DNA from: Patiria pectinifera
Lineage: Eukaryota > Echinodermata > Asteroidea > Valvatida > Asterinidae
Direction of reading: 5' to 3'
Length of the DNA stretch: 64,000 nt
Assembly (NCBI GenBank): GCA_029964075.1
Contig: CM057141.1
Location: 15,934,001-15,998,000 of the forward strand
Of the stretch, positions 21,428 to 30,740 are shown piece by piece. The position numbers and the translations under genes were made by a program. The notes under the pieces were generated by a model. That model was not told the origin of the DNA, did not search any database, and worked only from the letters and a program-made list of their open reading frames with translations. The stretch's first letter is position 1. Each line of letters starts with the position of its first letter.

Positions 21428-21873
21428 CTGAGTGCGTTTGATTACTTCCCCCAGCTTAATCGCGCCTGGCTCCTCGCGTGATAACAGACATGCGCAGTGG
21501 AGCTAAATAAACGAACGGTTTCGGGTAAAGTTTCGTGCAAGAGCTGGAAAGTTGAACTTTGACATGGCAATGAGGCTGCATCCGACCAACTGCTAGAGCT
21601 AGGTCTTGGTCTAGGTCCACGCCCATTGAAAATATGCAGGGACGCGTTGACAATAGAAGTAGCCGTAGCTCTGGAAGCACACAGCCTGAGGCGCCCGCCG
21701 GACGTCACGTGCGCAGCCATGTTTATGGCATGGCCTTATGGGATACTTACCCAAGTAACCGGCTCGGCAAGTCGGGCCAGGCTCGAGTAAGCGCGAGAAG
21801 TCACGTGAGAGGTAAATCGAACGCTGTCCCGCTTGCACGAGTAAGCGCAGGGGAAGTAATCGAACGCACTCAA
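21428..21873. repeat. DNA element with 23-bp inverted ends (TGAGTGCGTTTGATTACTTC)
   Basis: TGAGTGCGTTTGATTACTTC at 21430 pairs with GAAGTAATCGAACGCACTCA at 21853-21873. The interior is GC-rich and contains further internal repeats of CGCGAGAAGTCACGTGAG type. It has a short ORF but no transposase motif that I can see. About 445 bp, probably non-autonomous. Confidence 0.75.
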
Positions 21874-21995
21874 ATAGTGGGTCATCCTTTTGTGGAATCT
21901 ACATGTACATGCCTCCTAATCAGATTGGTGAAGCACTAAATGTATATACTTTTCTGAAGAAAAGTGACACACCTATGACACACACCTGCTTATTA

Positions 21996-22523
21996 CGTAG
22001 AGTACAAATGTAGATCATTTGCAGCTATCCAAAAAGTAACGGAAAATTATTGTTGAAAAGGATACTTGGTTTAAAGATAGTAATGGCACTAAACTCCCTG
22101 TGAAATTATTTTTTTCTGGCATGCTGTCATTCTGAAGAAAAACAATCAAAGAAAGCAACTTCCAAAGATGCGTCTAAAGACACATTTTTGAAACTTTCTG
22201 TTAGTTCATTTTTAATTTGGCGAAGCCATGAATAGGTGCTCGCAAGCGTTCCCACAACGCACACGTGCTAGCGTTTGCTATCCATTCGTTGGTTCAATGT
22301 GTGACATCAGGTAGCTGCAATCAGCTGAATGAGAACATATCCCGGACGCTGATTTCGGGCGCAATTCAATACATGACTCGGCAAATTTTGAATTGAAATC
22401 GAGATCCTAGAATATTGTTTTCTCGGAATATACAGCATTCACTGAGCTAAAACTTCATCAGGATAGTTGTTAAGCACCCTTCTTTAGATTTTGAGCACTT
22501 TTGTTGCTTCAAACGAAAAAAGT
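21996..22523. repeat. Interspersed element, family F copy 1
   Basis: It shares TCATTTGCAGCTATCC, CAAACTCCCTGTGAAATTA, CGAGATCCTAGAAT, TCTCGGAATATACAGC and GAGCTAAAACTTCATCAGG with copies at 45379, 50390 and 55936. It is non-coding and about 500-560 bp. The best copy (45379-45948) shows TTAA flanks. Confidence 0.8.
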
Positions 22524-22661
22524 TTAACCCACCAAATCATGGTAACATGCCCCCCCCCACCTTTTTCGGTGGTCATGGGGTATGTCTCACACTGAACATC
22601 AGCAGTAAGGGACATACTAGCACTTTACTTATATTATTTCAAACCACATTTTGTGTCAAAC

Positions 22662-22745
22662 CTCGGTTGTTTTTTCTTGACTCCTAGTCTTGAGTTTAGC
22701 GTTCTCGTTGTTCAGCTTCTGCAGCACTCCATCCCTCTCAGCAAT
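22662..22745 (-). CDS. Exon 23: coiled-coil protein, residues ~926-953
   Basis: This is one 28-codon unit starting IAERDGVLQKLNNENAKLK and ending EKTTE. The acceptor is caacag and the donor GTTTGA, a weak site also used by exon 10. It fits the module pattern with R-D at positions 4-5, L at 8 and 11. Confidence 0.88.
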
Positions 22746-22799
22746 CTGTTGGCAGAGCAATCGGCAAGCGAAAATATAGACTTATAGAGCAATCGCCCA

Positions 22800-23165
22800 G
22801 GCACGGTTTTAGAGCCAATATTTTTGGGGGGCTAGCAGGGCGGTTCCAGAAAAATTTTTCAGGGCGGCGTGCTGAAATGTAGCCCTGTTACTTTCTCCAG
22901 ACACTTAGGCCTCAGAAAATCAATCAGTGGTGGTGGTGGCTTGTGCCATATTTTCAATGGTGAGCACCAATAAAATCCTACAATCAGGCACACTATATTA
23001 GCTATAAATGCACCCTTGTCACGACTATTTCTTTAGGGGGAGACCGTTCGCATGTACGTCACATTCCTTCGTTTGCTAATGCAATTTTTTTATGGAATTT
23101 TGGGGGGGGGGGCTAGACAAAGGGGGCTAAAGCCCCCCACGTAGAACCGTCACTGGAATCGCCAC
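22800..23165. repeat. Decayed element with G-rich ends
   Basis: TTTTTGGGGGGCTAGCAGGGC at 22828 and GGGGGGGGGGCTAGACAAAGG at 23101 resemble each other, and the phrase GTGCTGAAATG followed by TTTCTCC recurs at 30303-30340. This is a repeat remnant with uncertain ends. Confidence 0.45.
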
Positions 23166-23701
23166 TTCTGCGGTGGAGCCACGCAAACACAAATGCTGCC
23201 GTGTTCTGAATTTAAGGCATGTACATGTATGGGGTGTCCCCCAAATAATATCCTTTAATTTCTCAAAAACTACTTAACATGAGTATTTCATCTTGAGGGA
23301 ACATATTAATAATAGCGTTGTGCGTAATCAGTAAAAATGCCATGGAAACCCATTCATAATAGCACTTTTCAGTTTACCTAGCCGAAACTAGCAATGACCT
23401 CATTTGACCCCTAGATGACCTTTGACCTCAAATGTCCCAAGTCATCTGAAGTCCCCCCTACCCAAAGATTATTGTCACCAAGTTTGGTTGAGATTGAAGT
23501 CTGACTTTTCATATGACAGCACTAAACAGTTAACCTAACCAAAATGGAACACACAGACGAACGGACACACATACGTACACACAAAAGGAATACACTATGG
23601 CAATATCCCCTTTTTACGGCTGAGGTCAGGGGGATAAAAATATTGATGCTGTCTTTGTTTACTGTTTAGCTTTACAATATCTGAACGCCTTGGTAGTTTA
23701 C

Positions 23702-23785
23702 CTTGGTAAGAAACTCTTTATGTTGCTGATGGAGTGTTTCAGCGTCGGCTTGTAGCTCCGAAATCACATCTTCTTTTATCTTGAC
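23702..23785 (-). CDS. Exon 22: coiled-coil protein, residues ~898-925
   Basis: This is one 28-codon unit starting VKIKEDVISELQADAETLH and ending EFLTK. The acceptor is gaatag and the donor GTAAAC. It has I/L at positions 3, 8, 11 and 18 and a basic end instead of the usual E. Confidence 0.87.
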
Positions 23786-23881
23786 CTATTCGCCCAAAGC
23801 CATAATACAAAAAGTAACTTGTTATATCTCTGTCTTGAATACTGTATTTTCATTGGCCTAGAACGATCACGTGTTAAGTTT

Positions 23882-24300
23882 GTAAAAAGTCATGGCACAC
23901 TCCCTGTGGGATATCACATTCCTGATATCCCACGGGGAGTGTGCTATGAATTTGTACGTACGGTAAGTAAAGTGTGAAACGCTTGTATCATTGGTACCCA
24001 CGCTATTTTTCACCATGTTGTACAAAATATGTACAAAAGTACAAATAATGTCACTTTAGTGTAGTGTGAATTAAGGACTATGACATACTGATTCACTGGT
24101 AGTATTGCGTATGCCTACGTGAGGATTGTGAACGTTCAACCAATAAAACGGTACTTGCACCGGATTTCATAGGAGTCCACATTTCATGTGACACTGGAAA
24201 AGTGCTTAAGACCAGCCAGCCGGTCTTTATCAACCATTTAAATCGGGCCACGTGACGGGCTCTTGACCAATAGGAATGGGTCAACTGTCTTAGTTATTTA
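23882..24300. repeat. Interspersed DNA element, family G copy 3, with a different hairpin
   Basis: The right part (24056-24300) aligns with family G copies (GTGAACGTTCAACCAATAAA, CACGTGACGGGCTCT). The left end carries a strong hairpin at about 23890-23950: GGCACACTCCCTGTGGGATATC pairs with GATATCCCACGGGGAGTGTGCT. That hairpin is unrelated in sequence to the one in copy 1. Confidence 0.7.
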
Positions 24301-24467
24301 TACACATAGTAAAATATAAGGAATAATTGTTTCAATTTAGCATTTTAATTGCAGAAGGGAAAAGACATTTATGAAAACCAAAACACTTGATGGAAATGCC
24401 ATGTTAGAATGTTCCATTTTTTGTTTTATAATTTCTTTTACACTCCAAATGAGCAAATGCAACTTAC

Positions 24468-24551
24468 ATTTTGTTGAAGATTCTCTTCCTTTATCTGTGC
24501 CGATTGAAACTCACTGTTCAGTTCCTGCAACGCTTGCTCCAGACGCTCAAC
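24468..24551 (-). CDS. Exon 21: coiled-coil protein, residues ~870-897
   Basis: This is one 28-codon unit starting VERLEQALQELNSEFQS and ending ENLQQN. The acceptor is tttcag and the donor GTAAGT. It is a classical heptad sequence with V/L/L/L in the core. Confidence 0.88.
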
Positions 24552-25039
24552 CTGAAAGTGAGTAATTCCCAGTTAATATCAACAAGATACCAACAGTTAA
24601 TGCTACCGACAGCCAATTTGTACAATGGAAGCCGACTGAAGCCGACTCCATCAGTCCAGCCCTCAGCCAAGGCTCAGCCCAGCTATCCAATTCAAACTCT
24701 AACCTGAACCAGCTCAAACTCATCCCTACACAGAGACACCAAGCCCAACCTTATCCCACCAAGGCCAGCATAGACAAACAAAGTTAAGATGTGACTTTTA
24801 GAAGTTTAGACCTTCAAACAATCTTGAAAAAAATGAAATCGTCCAACAAGAAAACTCTAATTATACAAATTATACTCTAAACCTTATCCAACCAAGCCCA
24901 GCATAGACCAACAAAGTAAAGTTGTGACTTTTAGAAGCTTAGACCTTCAAACAATCTTGAAAAAATTGAAATCGTTTTACAAGAAACTTCGAATTTTAAA
25001 GTTGAGCACAGAAATTAAATTCAATTTTGGTTTATTTGA

Positions 25040-25340
25040 TAACAAACACTACCTAATAAAAAAGTCAAAGAAATTGACTATAACGGGGTTTGAACCTGCT
25101 ACCTCTGGATTACAGTTCCAGTGCGCTACTAACTGAACTTTCCAGCGATATGTTGGCGGTTCCTCATTTTGTCAATGTCTTTGTTCAAGTGGAGCATTTT
25201 TAAATCACAAAGGGAAACTGACTAGGTGCATTATAATAATTTAAACATTGAACAACGAAATTGACTGGAGTGGGGTCTGGACCGGTGACCTTCCAGATTA
25301 CCGTGTTCGGCACATTACCACTGAGCTATAAAAGTTTCAA
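25040..25340 (-). mobile_element. tRNA-related sequences (SINE heads), minus strand
   Basis: At 25080-25140 the minus strand reads AGTTAGTAGCGCACTGGA then a B box GCAGGTTCAAACCCCG. At 25265-25335 it reads TATAGCTCAGTGGTAATGTG then GGTCACCGGTCCAGACCCC, a degraded B box. Both resemble tRNA genes without perfect acceptor stems, so they are better read as SINE heads than as functional tRNAs. Confidence 0.55.
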
Positions 25341-25380
25341 CAATTGCTTCATGTTGTTGGGACACCCGCCTGCAAGCCCT

Positions 25381-25442
25381 ACCCCACCTACCTCATATCT
25401 TGCCCGACTGTGCATCTGCTTCATATCCTGTATCTCCCGTTC
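25381..25442 (-). pseudogene. Partial copy A of exon 20 with its splice donor
   Basis: It matches the 3' part of exon 20 and its donor at about 85-90 percent by eye: TACCTCAT, then GACTGTGCATCTGCTTCATA on the plus strand. In the exon 20 frame it reads DMKQMHSRARYE and then GTAGGT. It is followed by CCAG repeats. Confidence 0.75.
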
Positions 25443-25561
25443 TTAGCCAGCCGGCTAGCCAACCGGGAAGCCAACCAGCTAGCCAACCAGGGAGCCAGCC
25501 AGCCAGAAAGCCAGCTGGCCAGCCAACCTGCCAGTCAGCAAGCCGACCAGCAAGCCATCAT

Positions 25562-25623
25562 CTGCACAACCCCACCTACCTCATCTCTAGCCCTACTGCG
25601 CATCAGCTTCATATCCTGTATCC
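25562..25623 (-). pseudogene. Partial copy B of exon 20 with its splice donor
   Basis: It matches the 3' part of exon 20, its donor and the intron phrase TCTGCACAACCCC on the far side. In the exon frame it reads DMKLMRSRARDE before the GTAGGT donor. It ends abruptly at TCCCAGCCAGCC, where the CCAG array starts. Confidence 0.75.
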
Positions 25624-25689
25624 CAGCCAGCCAGCCAGCTAGCCACCCAGCCAGCAAGCCAACCGGCTAGCCAGCCAGCCGGCCATCGG

Positions 25690-25748
25690 CTACCTCATCT
25701 CTAGCCCCACTGTGCATCTGCTTCATATCCTGTATAATCTCCCATTCT
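25690..25748 (-). pseudogene. Partial copy C of exon 20 with its splice donor
   Basis: This is the closest copy to exon 20. In frame it reads DMKQMHSGARDE, identical to the exon's last 12 residues, followed by GTAGCC. Upstream on the minus strand is TTATACAG, which could act as a phase-0 acceptor, but no pyrimidine tract precedes it. Confidence 0.75.
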
Positions 25749-25896
25749 TAGCCAGCCAGCTAGCCAACCAAATAGCCAGCCGGCCAGCCAGCCAACAAGC
25801 CAATGGGCCAGCCAGCCGACCAGCAAGCCAGCCAGCCAGCCAGCTAGCCACCCAGCCAGCTTGCCAGCCAGCCATGGTCTGCACAACCCCGCCTAC

Positions 25897-26031
25897 CTCA
25901 TCTCTAGCTCCACTGTGCATCTGCTTCATATCCCGTATCTCCCGCTCCAGGTTCTGAATACTCTCATCTCGACTTTTGACCTCATTCTGGGCCTTCTTCA
26001 ACTGGTGCTTCAACTGCTCTAACGCCATCTC
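25897..26031 (-). CDS. Exon 20: coiled-coil protein, residues ~825-869
   Basis: This exon has 45 codons, a 17-residue lead (EMALEQLKHQLKKAQNE) followed by one 28-residue unit starting VKSRDESIQNLEREIRDM and ending ARDE. The acceptor is caatag and the donor GTAGGC. Its 3' part has been copied at least three times into the CCAG array immediately downstream. Confidence 0.9.
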
Positions 26032-26150
26032 CTATTGGTGTAAAATTTCAAAAATGTAAAACATACAGCCAATCACAAGAGCTTTCAAATAAACTGGGGA
26101 AATTTTGGAAATGAACAATGATATTGAGTGGAAAATGTGTTTCGTCACAC

Positions 26151-26246
26151 CTGTTTGGATAATTTCTCCTCTGACTTGATGACTTGTTCTCTAAGTGCCG
26201 TCTGTTCGTTCTTCATCCGCTGCATCGCTTCATCCCGACGAGAAAC
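26151..26246 (-). CDS. Exon 19: coiled-coil protein, residues ~793-824
   Basis: This exon has 32 codons starting VSRRDEAMQRMKNEQTALRE and ending EKLSKQ. The acceptor is tgatag and the donor GTGTGA. It has the typical module start hydrophobic-x-R-R-D-E. Only 119 bp of intron separates it from exon 20, the shortest intron in the gene. Confidence 0.9.
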
Positions 26247-26424
26247 CTATCACGACGAAGACAACATTATCATGAATTGCCCTAAAAAAAATGAGTTGAT
26301 TTTGAATCTCTGCAGATGAAGGGTTGCGTTTTGAGGCAATGCTAGAACTAATCAGTTAAATAATTTAAGAGTAGTAAATGATTGACCAGAGATTCTCTTA
26401 CCAAAGTTTGAGGTTAGAACCCAC

Positions 26425-26583
26425 CTCGATAGACATAACGTCCTGCTCACTCTGTGCAGTGATCTGTGCTGCTTGGATTCTAGCAGCCAGACGGCCGTTC
26501 TCCTCCATTACATCCTGCAGCTGCTGCTTGGTTTTCTTCAGCTCAGACTCCATCTGGGACAGGGAGGTCTTTCTCCTGGCCAG
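26425..26583 (-). CDS. Exon 18: coiled-coil protein, residues ~740-792
   Basis: This exon has 53 codons (28+25) starting LARRKTSLSQMESELKKTK, with the second unit NGRLAARIQAAQITAQ, ending VMSIE. The acceptor is aataaag and the donor GTGGGT. The first unit follows the L-x-R-R-x-x-x-L-x-x-M-E-x-E-L pattern. Confidence 0.9.
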
Positions 26584-26880
26584 CTTTATTGGGAGATGGA
26601 AGGAAGTAATCACCTATAATGCATGTATTCTACAAATTGTCAAGTGCACCAAAAAGAGACGGATCATCTACGGACTTTGTTCACGATACGTCACTCATGT
26701 GCAGCATCTATCCACAATATAACTTCAGTCTGAAAATAGGTGTTGGGGCCAGGTCACACGAGGCATTTTTCACAGGCAACTTTGAGGCAACCAAACAGAA
26801 TACAAGCTGAAGGAATCCTCACAAAGAAAATGTTACATTTCTCCAACAGTTTATGAATTTTCCTCAAAACAGTAGGTGCA

Positions 26881-27246
26881 ATTCGGGTGTTTCACAATGC
26901 AGTGCACCACCAAGAGTTTGCCACGGAGAGTTCATTTTTCCCAGTGCATTGTGGGAGATGGTAGACAAATCAGCAGCGCGGGACATTTGAAATTGTTAGT
27001 TTTTCCAGTCAGTAGTTTCGCAAGCATATGATTCAAGCATCTGTTTGGTCTTTTCTTTTCTTTTTATCAATTTGATGATTTTTTTTTGTAAGGCAGCAGA
27101 ATGCTTTGCCCCAATCTATAACAAATTAGCTCAAGTTGTCTACTGACACTCATTCAAATGAGCCATGCTTTGCCGACTGTAAGCATGAAAAATGGACTCT
27201 CTGTGGCAAACTCTTGGTGGCGCTCTGCATTGTGAATCGCCCAAAT
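26881..27246. repeat. MITE family E, copy 1 (AATTCGGGYGATTCACAATG ends)
   Basis: The inverted ends include CACAATGCAGTGC and CACCAAGAGTTTGCCACGGAG at the left, and GGCAAACTCTTGGTGGCGC and GCATTGTGAATCGCCC at the right. Other copies are at 27302-27655, 40905-41250 and 47799-48159. It is non-coding and about 350 bp. Confidence 0.88.
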
Positions 27247-27301
27247 TAAAACTTGCCTTTCATTTTTCTTATTGGAGTTTGCCTCCGACAAGTTGCCTGT
27301 A

Positions 27302-27655
27302 AATTCGGGCGATTCACAATTCAGTGCGCGGCACCAAGAGTTTGCCAAGGAGGGTTAATTTTTCCCAGTGCGAGAGGGTCGACAAATTCGCAGCGCGGGA
27401 CATTTGAAATTTTTTGGTCAGTAGTTTCGTAAGCGTATGATTCGAATATCTGTTTGCCCTTTTTTTTTCTTTTAATCAATATGGTGGTTTTTTTATGAGC
27501 CTGCAGAACGCTATGCCACAATCTACAACAAAATTAGCTCAAGTTGTCTACTGACACTCATTCAAATGAACCGCGTTTTGTCGATAGTAAACTTGAAAAA
27601 TTGACTCTCCATGGCAAACTCTTGGTGGCACACTGCATTGTGAATCGCCCGAATT
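27302..27655. repeat. MITE family E, copy 2, adjacent to copy 1
   Basis: The left end AATTCGGGCGATTCACAATT and right end TTGTGAATCGCCCGAATT are close to perfect inverted repeats. It is in the same orientation as copy 1, only about 55 bp away, so the pair may have arisen by tandem duplication or by insertion beside an older copy. Confidence 0.88.
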
Positions 27656-27783
27656 GCCGTGTGTGCCGCAGCCTTAAGAATTCTGGGTTTACAACGTTAG
27701 CACATAATTCTGTGCCTGCACCTTAAGTACAGATTTCAGTGGTAAGCCGAGCCATGACAATTCAGCCCTATATCTTTGTTTAC

Positions 27784-27906
27784 CTCATCTACAAGTTTTC
27801 GTTTCTCCTCCAGTTTCTGCACCGAGTCTTCCCTCCTCTCCGACTCCCCCTGCAGAGACCGGACCTGCCGCTGAAGACGCTGGATGGTCTCCTCCCGATT
27901 CTCAAC
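27784..27906 (-). CDS. Exon 17: coiled-coil protein, residues ~699-739
   Basis: This exon has 41 codons starting VENREETIQRLQRQVRSLQ and ending RKLVDE. The acceptor is ttgaaag and the donor GTAAAC. The start fits the module pattern (R at 4, E at 5-6, I at 8, L at 11). The length is not a simple combination of 28, 25 and 21. Confidence 0.9.
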
Positions 27907-27960
27907 CTTTCAAGATTTGAAGATGAGATTTGAAGGTTTACATGGTGGAAAGATACTAAG

Positions 27961-28222
27961 ACAAGATAGGTTTGCGGTAGCACCATGTGAATAAAGCTCT
28001 TTTGTGGGTATGTGTGGTTCTGAAAAGAACCGGAGGGACTCAACGTTTCGAACAGTATGCTCTGCCCCTTCTATATGCTCTGCCCGTTCTATGCTCTATT
28101 CTCCTGACGACGGGCAGAGCATACTGTTCAAAATGTTGAGTCCCTCCGGTTATTTTCAGAACCACACATACTCACAAAAGAGATTTATTCACATGGTGCA
28201 ACCGCAAACTTATCTTGTCTTA
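27961..28222. repeat. Long inverted-repeat element, family C copy 2
   Basis: Arms of about 110 bp: AGGTTTGCGGTAGCACCATG at about 27968 pairs with CATGGTGCAACCGCAAACTT at about 28192. The centre holds GGGCAGAGCATACTGTTC and its partner. ACAAGATA / TATCTTGT flank both ends. The ends are shared with the element at 9251-9568. Confidence 0.85.
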
Positions 28223-28229
28223 AGATTTG

Positions 28230-29150
28230 AAGAAAAAAAAAACCAAGAGATATATAATACAAATATGCCGAGACTAAAGAACAATATGACTAGTAAGAGA
28301 GTACAAACAAGATTTGTTGTGTCCTGATGACGGGAAGGGTAATCCTTGTTTTTAAAGATCTAACTCGCAGAAAATTGTAAATCTCTTCAGTTTGTCCCAA
28401 GTATAAAATGGGAGGGCTCAGGTTACATTGATCTGATACACCATGCCCTCTGGAGACGTGCACACAATAGGATACAAAAGATTGTATACGTCGCCACAGG
28501 GCAATTTCTATGGATGAATACGTCTCCACAAGGTTTTCACGAAATAGATATATGGATTTTACTCAAAAACTAGGAATTTCCAAGGTGGGTTGATCTGTCG
28601 CAAATGGAAGAGTTTTAGAAAAGGGATATTAAGTCCGAATTTCAGCCAAGGAAATTAATTCTGGTTAAAATAAGAGCATTTTGATACTTCACTTTCAAAC
28701 TCGAAAACTTTACTACACGAGAACAAAGAAATGTCTCCACAAGGATACAAATTTCAGTATGGGTGGGCCTCCAAGATGTTTATAGGAAGCCATTTGGGCT
28801 CTGCATCCTGGAAAAATGTCAATATTTATCTTCACATGATACTTCAATATTTAACAAGGAGAGGATTAAAACAAATTTTTGGACAAGGGTACTTCGAGTT
28901 TAGTTTTCATCTGCAAAAAGTAATGGTGAATTCTGAATGCTTTGTTTGTGGTTTCGTCCTGCAATGACTGATCGATCATTAACTGAAAGTCAACACATAC
29001 CAGAAGTTGACCATGCGTTTAAAAGTTGCAACTGAACTCTCACGCAAGTGACTCGTGACAAACTGCATTGTGAATTCTTCCAATGCCATTTTCCATCAAA
29101 CAAGCATTTTTCTCAAACCCAAATGGAAATTTGCTGAAGAACCTGCCAGA
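28230..29150. other. Intron stretch, unassigned
   Basis: I find no exon, tRNA or paired element ends here. Two phrases containing ATACGTCGCCACAGG and ATACGTCTCCACAAGG near 28485 and 28530 hint at a small local duplication. Confidence 0.45.
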
Positions 29151-29158
29151 CGCTTTAC

Positions 29159-29317
29159 CTGTGACTGGCTCTTGGAGACATTCTCCTGCAGGCTCGTCAA
29201 CTCGGTCTTGGTGGCTTGAAGAGCGCCCACTTTGACGGTCAGCTCCGCCTGGAGTTTTGCGGCCCGTTCCCGCGCCTCTTCCTCCCTCTTTGCTGCTTGC
29301 TCTTGGACTTGTTCCAA
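29159..29317 (-). CDS. Exon 16: coiled-coil protein, residues ~646-698
   Basis: This exon has 53 codons (28+25) starting LEQVQEQAAKREEEARER and ending VSKSQSQ. The acceptor is tgaaaag and the donor GTAAAG. The first half is very Glu/Arg/Ala rich, as in single alpha-helix or coiled-coil segments. Confidence 0.9.
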
Positions 29318-29432
29318 CTTTTCATGAAAAATGAAGTAGGAATGTTAAAGTGGGTTTTAATAACGACGAATCTTTCTGTAACATTAAAGACATCACATCT
29401 GTACATCAGATCCGAACCAGCCAACCGATCCC

Positions 29433-29633
29433 GTTAGCTCGGTGGTCGAGTGGTAAGACATCTGCACTAGAAAGCAGGAGGTCGTGGGTTCGAGTCTCAC
29501 CCGAGTGATTTTTTTTTCCAACTTCCACTCGGGAGGTAACACACTGAGCATACAGTGTTTATACGTCGGTGAACATGGTGAAGGGCAAAAACCTAATTTG
29601 ATTTACATCACCTAACCGAACGCTCAACCGTGG
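29433..29633 (+). mobile_element. tRNA-Ser-like SINE
   Basis: The head GGTCGAGTGGTAAGACATCT..ACTAGAAAGCAGG..GTGGGTTCGAGTCTC has the A box, anticodon-loop sequence CTAGAAA (as in serine AGA tRNAs) and B box of a tRNA-Ser gene, but the acceptor stem pairs imperfectly. A T run and a body ending near CGGTGAACATGGTGAAGGGC follow. Part of the body (ACGTCGGTGAAGGGCAAAAC, TTGATTTACATYACC) recurs at 52370-52412. Confidence 0.65.
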
Positions 29634-30234
29634 GCTAACACGATCCTCACGTGACACCTTAGCCGCAGCCGTAGCCACTGACAAAACGCCCATTTCATGC
29701 TGGGTCTGTTTGAGATTAACTGCTTTTCAGTCAATTGCAAAACTCAAAAAAAGTTGGGCTGGAATTATAGCCTCAAAAGTCGCAATGAACTCAAGAAGTT
29801 ATTACCTTTAGACTTCAAATGTAGTTAAATTTTTAAGTCCATTTGAGATTTCCGCTGTCCGGCTGCCATATTTGTCCGTTTCTAGGAATGAACAACGCAT
29901 GCATGTGACACATTTCCACCACTGACTCTGCTCCACAAGCAGGGTCTGTGGTGGCTGACCCGGGTGGGCCCCGAGAATGACGTCAGAGCTAATAGAACGG
30001 AACAGGGCTGACCCGTGTCGACCCAGGTGAGCTAAACGAACGCACCCTGTATTTGGGGGAGACAAAGCGTGGATGCACTGGTGTGCCCGAAATACGCACA
30101 ACTAATTTTATTCTCACAAACTGTTGAAGTCTTCGCGTGAGCGTCAGGCGGTTAGCAATGCGTTCAAATGTCCCTCCGGTGGTTCCCCCTAGCTTTCCCT
30201 TTGGAACCGCTAAGGGGCTACTTTTGCACGGAAC

Positions 30235-30590
30235 CCATGGCAGTGGCGTAGCAAGTTCATTTTTATTGGGGGGTAAACATTTCTTGAAAAGGGCACTTGC
30301 ACATCTGTGCTGAAATGCAGGCCCATTTTTTTCTCCGAACACTTGGTCTCTGTCAAATCAAATAGTTGGGGAGGGGGGGGGTAGGGCAATACATCCCCTA
30401 AATGCCAAAAAGGTACCCGTAACGGCCGATGGCACAAAAAAGGGCATGACTTTGCTTTAAAAAAGGGCACTTGTTTAGAAAAGAAGAGCACTCTTTACAA
30501 ATATTAAGCGCTGGTTAAAAAAGGGCATTTGAATGGAAAAGGGCAGTCTTCACAAAATATTGGGGGGGGGGGGGTTAATAAGCCCGTCCC
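30235..30590. repeat. Decayed element with GGGCACTTG / GGGCATTTG phrases and G runs
   Basis: AAAAAGGGCACTTG occurs at 30290 and 30464, and AAAAAGGGCATTTG at 30518; TTGGGGAGGGGGGG at 30365 and TTGGGGGGGG at 30561 are low-complexity ends. It is related to 22800-23165. It directly precedes the donor side of exon 15, with no coding content. Confidence 0.5.
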
Positions 30591-30593
30591 TAC

Positions 30594-30740
30594 CTCAGTG
30601 GTGGCCGTCTTCAAGTCTTGTCTGAGCTGTTGCATGACCTCTCCACGGTGCTGGACCTGCACCAGGCACTGCTGGTGCTGCTCCTCAAGAAGCTGTAGGT
30701 CAGTCCTCAGGTGGACGATGGTGTCGTGTCGCTCGGCAAC
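30594..30740 (-). CDS. Exon 15: coiled-coil protein, residues ~597-645
   Basis: This exon has 49 codons, splitting as 28+21. The first unit starts VAERHDTIVHLRTDLQLLE and the second restarts the same pattern, VQHRGEVMQQLRQDLKT. The acceptor is catcag and the donor GTAGGG. It is a clear internal repeat of hydrophobic-x-x-R-x-x-x-hydrophobic-x-x-L-R-x-D-L. Confidence 0.92.

Larger units (their letters stand above)
25442..25880. repeat. CCAG/CTAGC tandem array interrupted by exon 20 fragments
   Basis: The plus strand carries long runs of CCAGCCAG, CCAGCTAG and CCAACCGG tetranucleotide-type repeats (25446-25555, 25622-25685, 25750-25875), separated by partial copies of exon 20. The ORFs read across it in several frames are repeat artefacts (AGWLAGWLAG-type and SQPASQPAS-type peptides). 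Confidence 0.9.

Noticed and set aside
25262..25336. Functional tRNA gene on the minus strand
   Set aside because: A- and B-box-like parts are present, but the stems do not pair well; SINE remnant is more likely.
25344..25957. ORFs encoding SQPASQPAS or AGWLAGWLAG peptides
   Set aside because: They are translations of the CCAG tetranucleotide array in different frames, with no start context or conservation.
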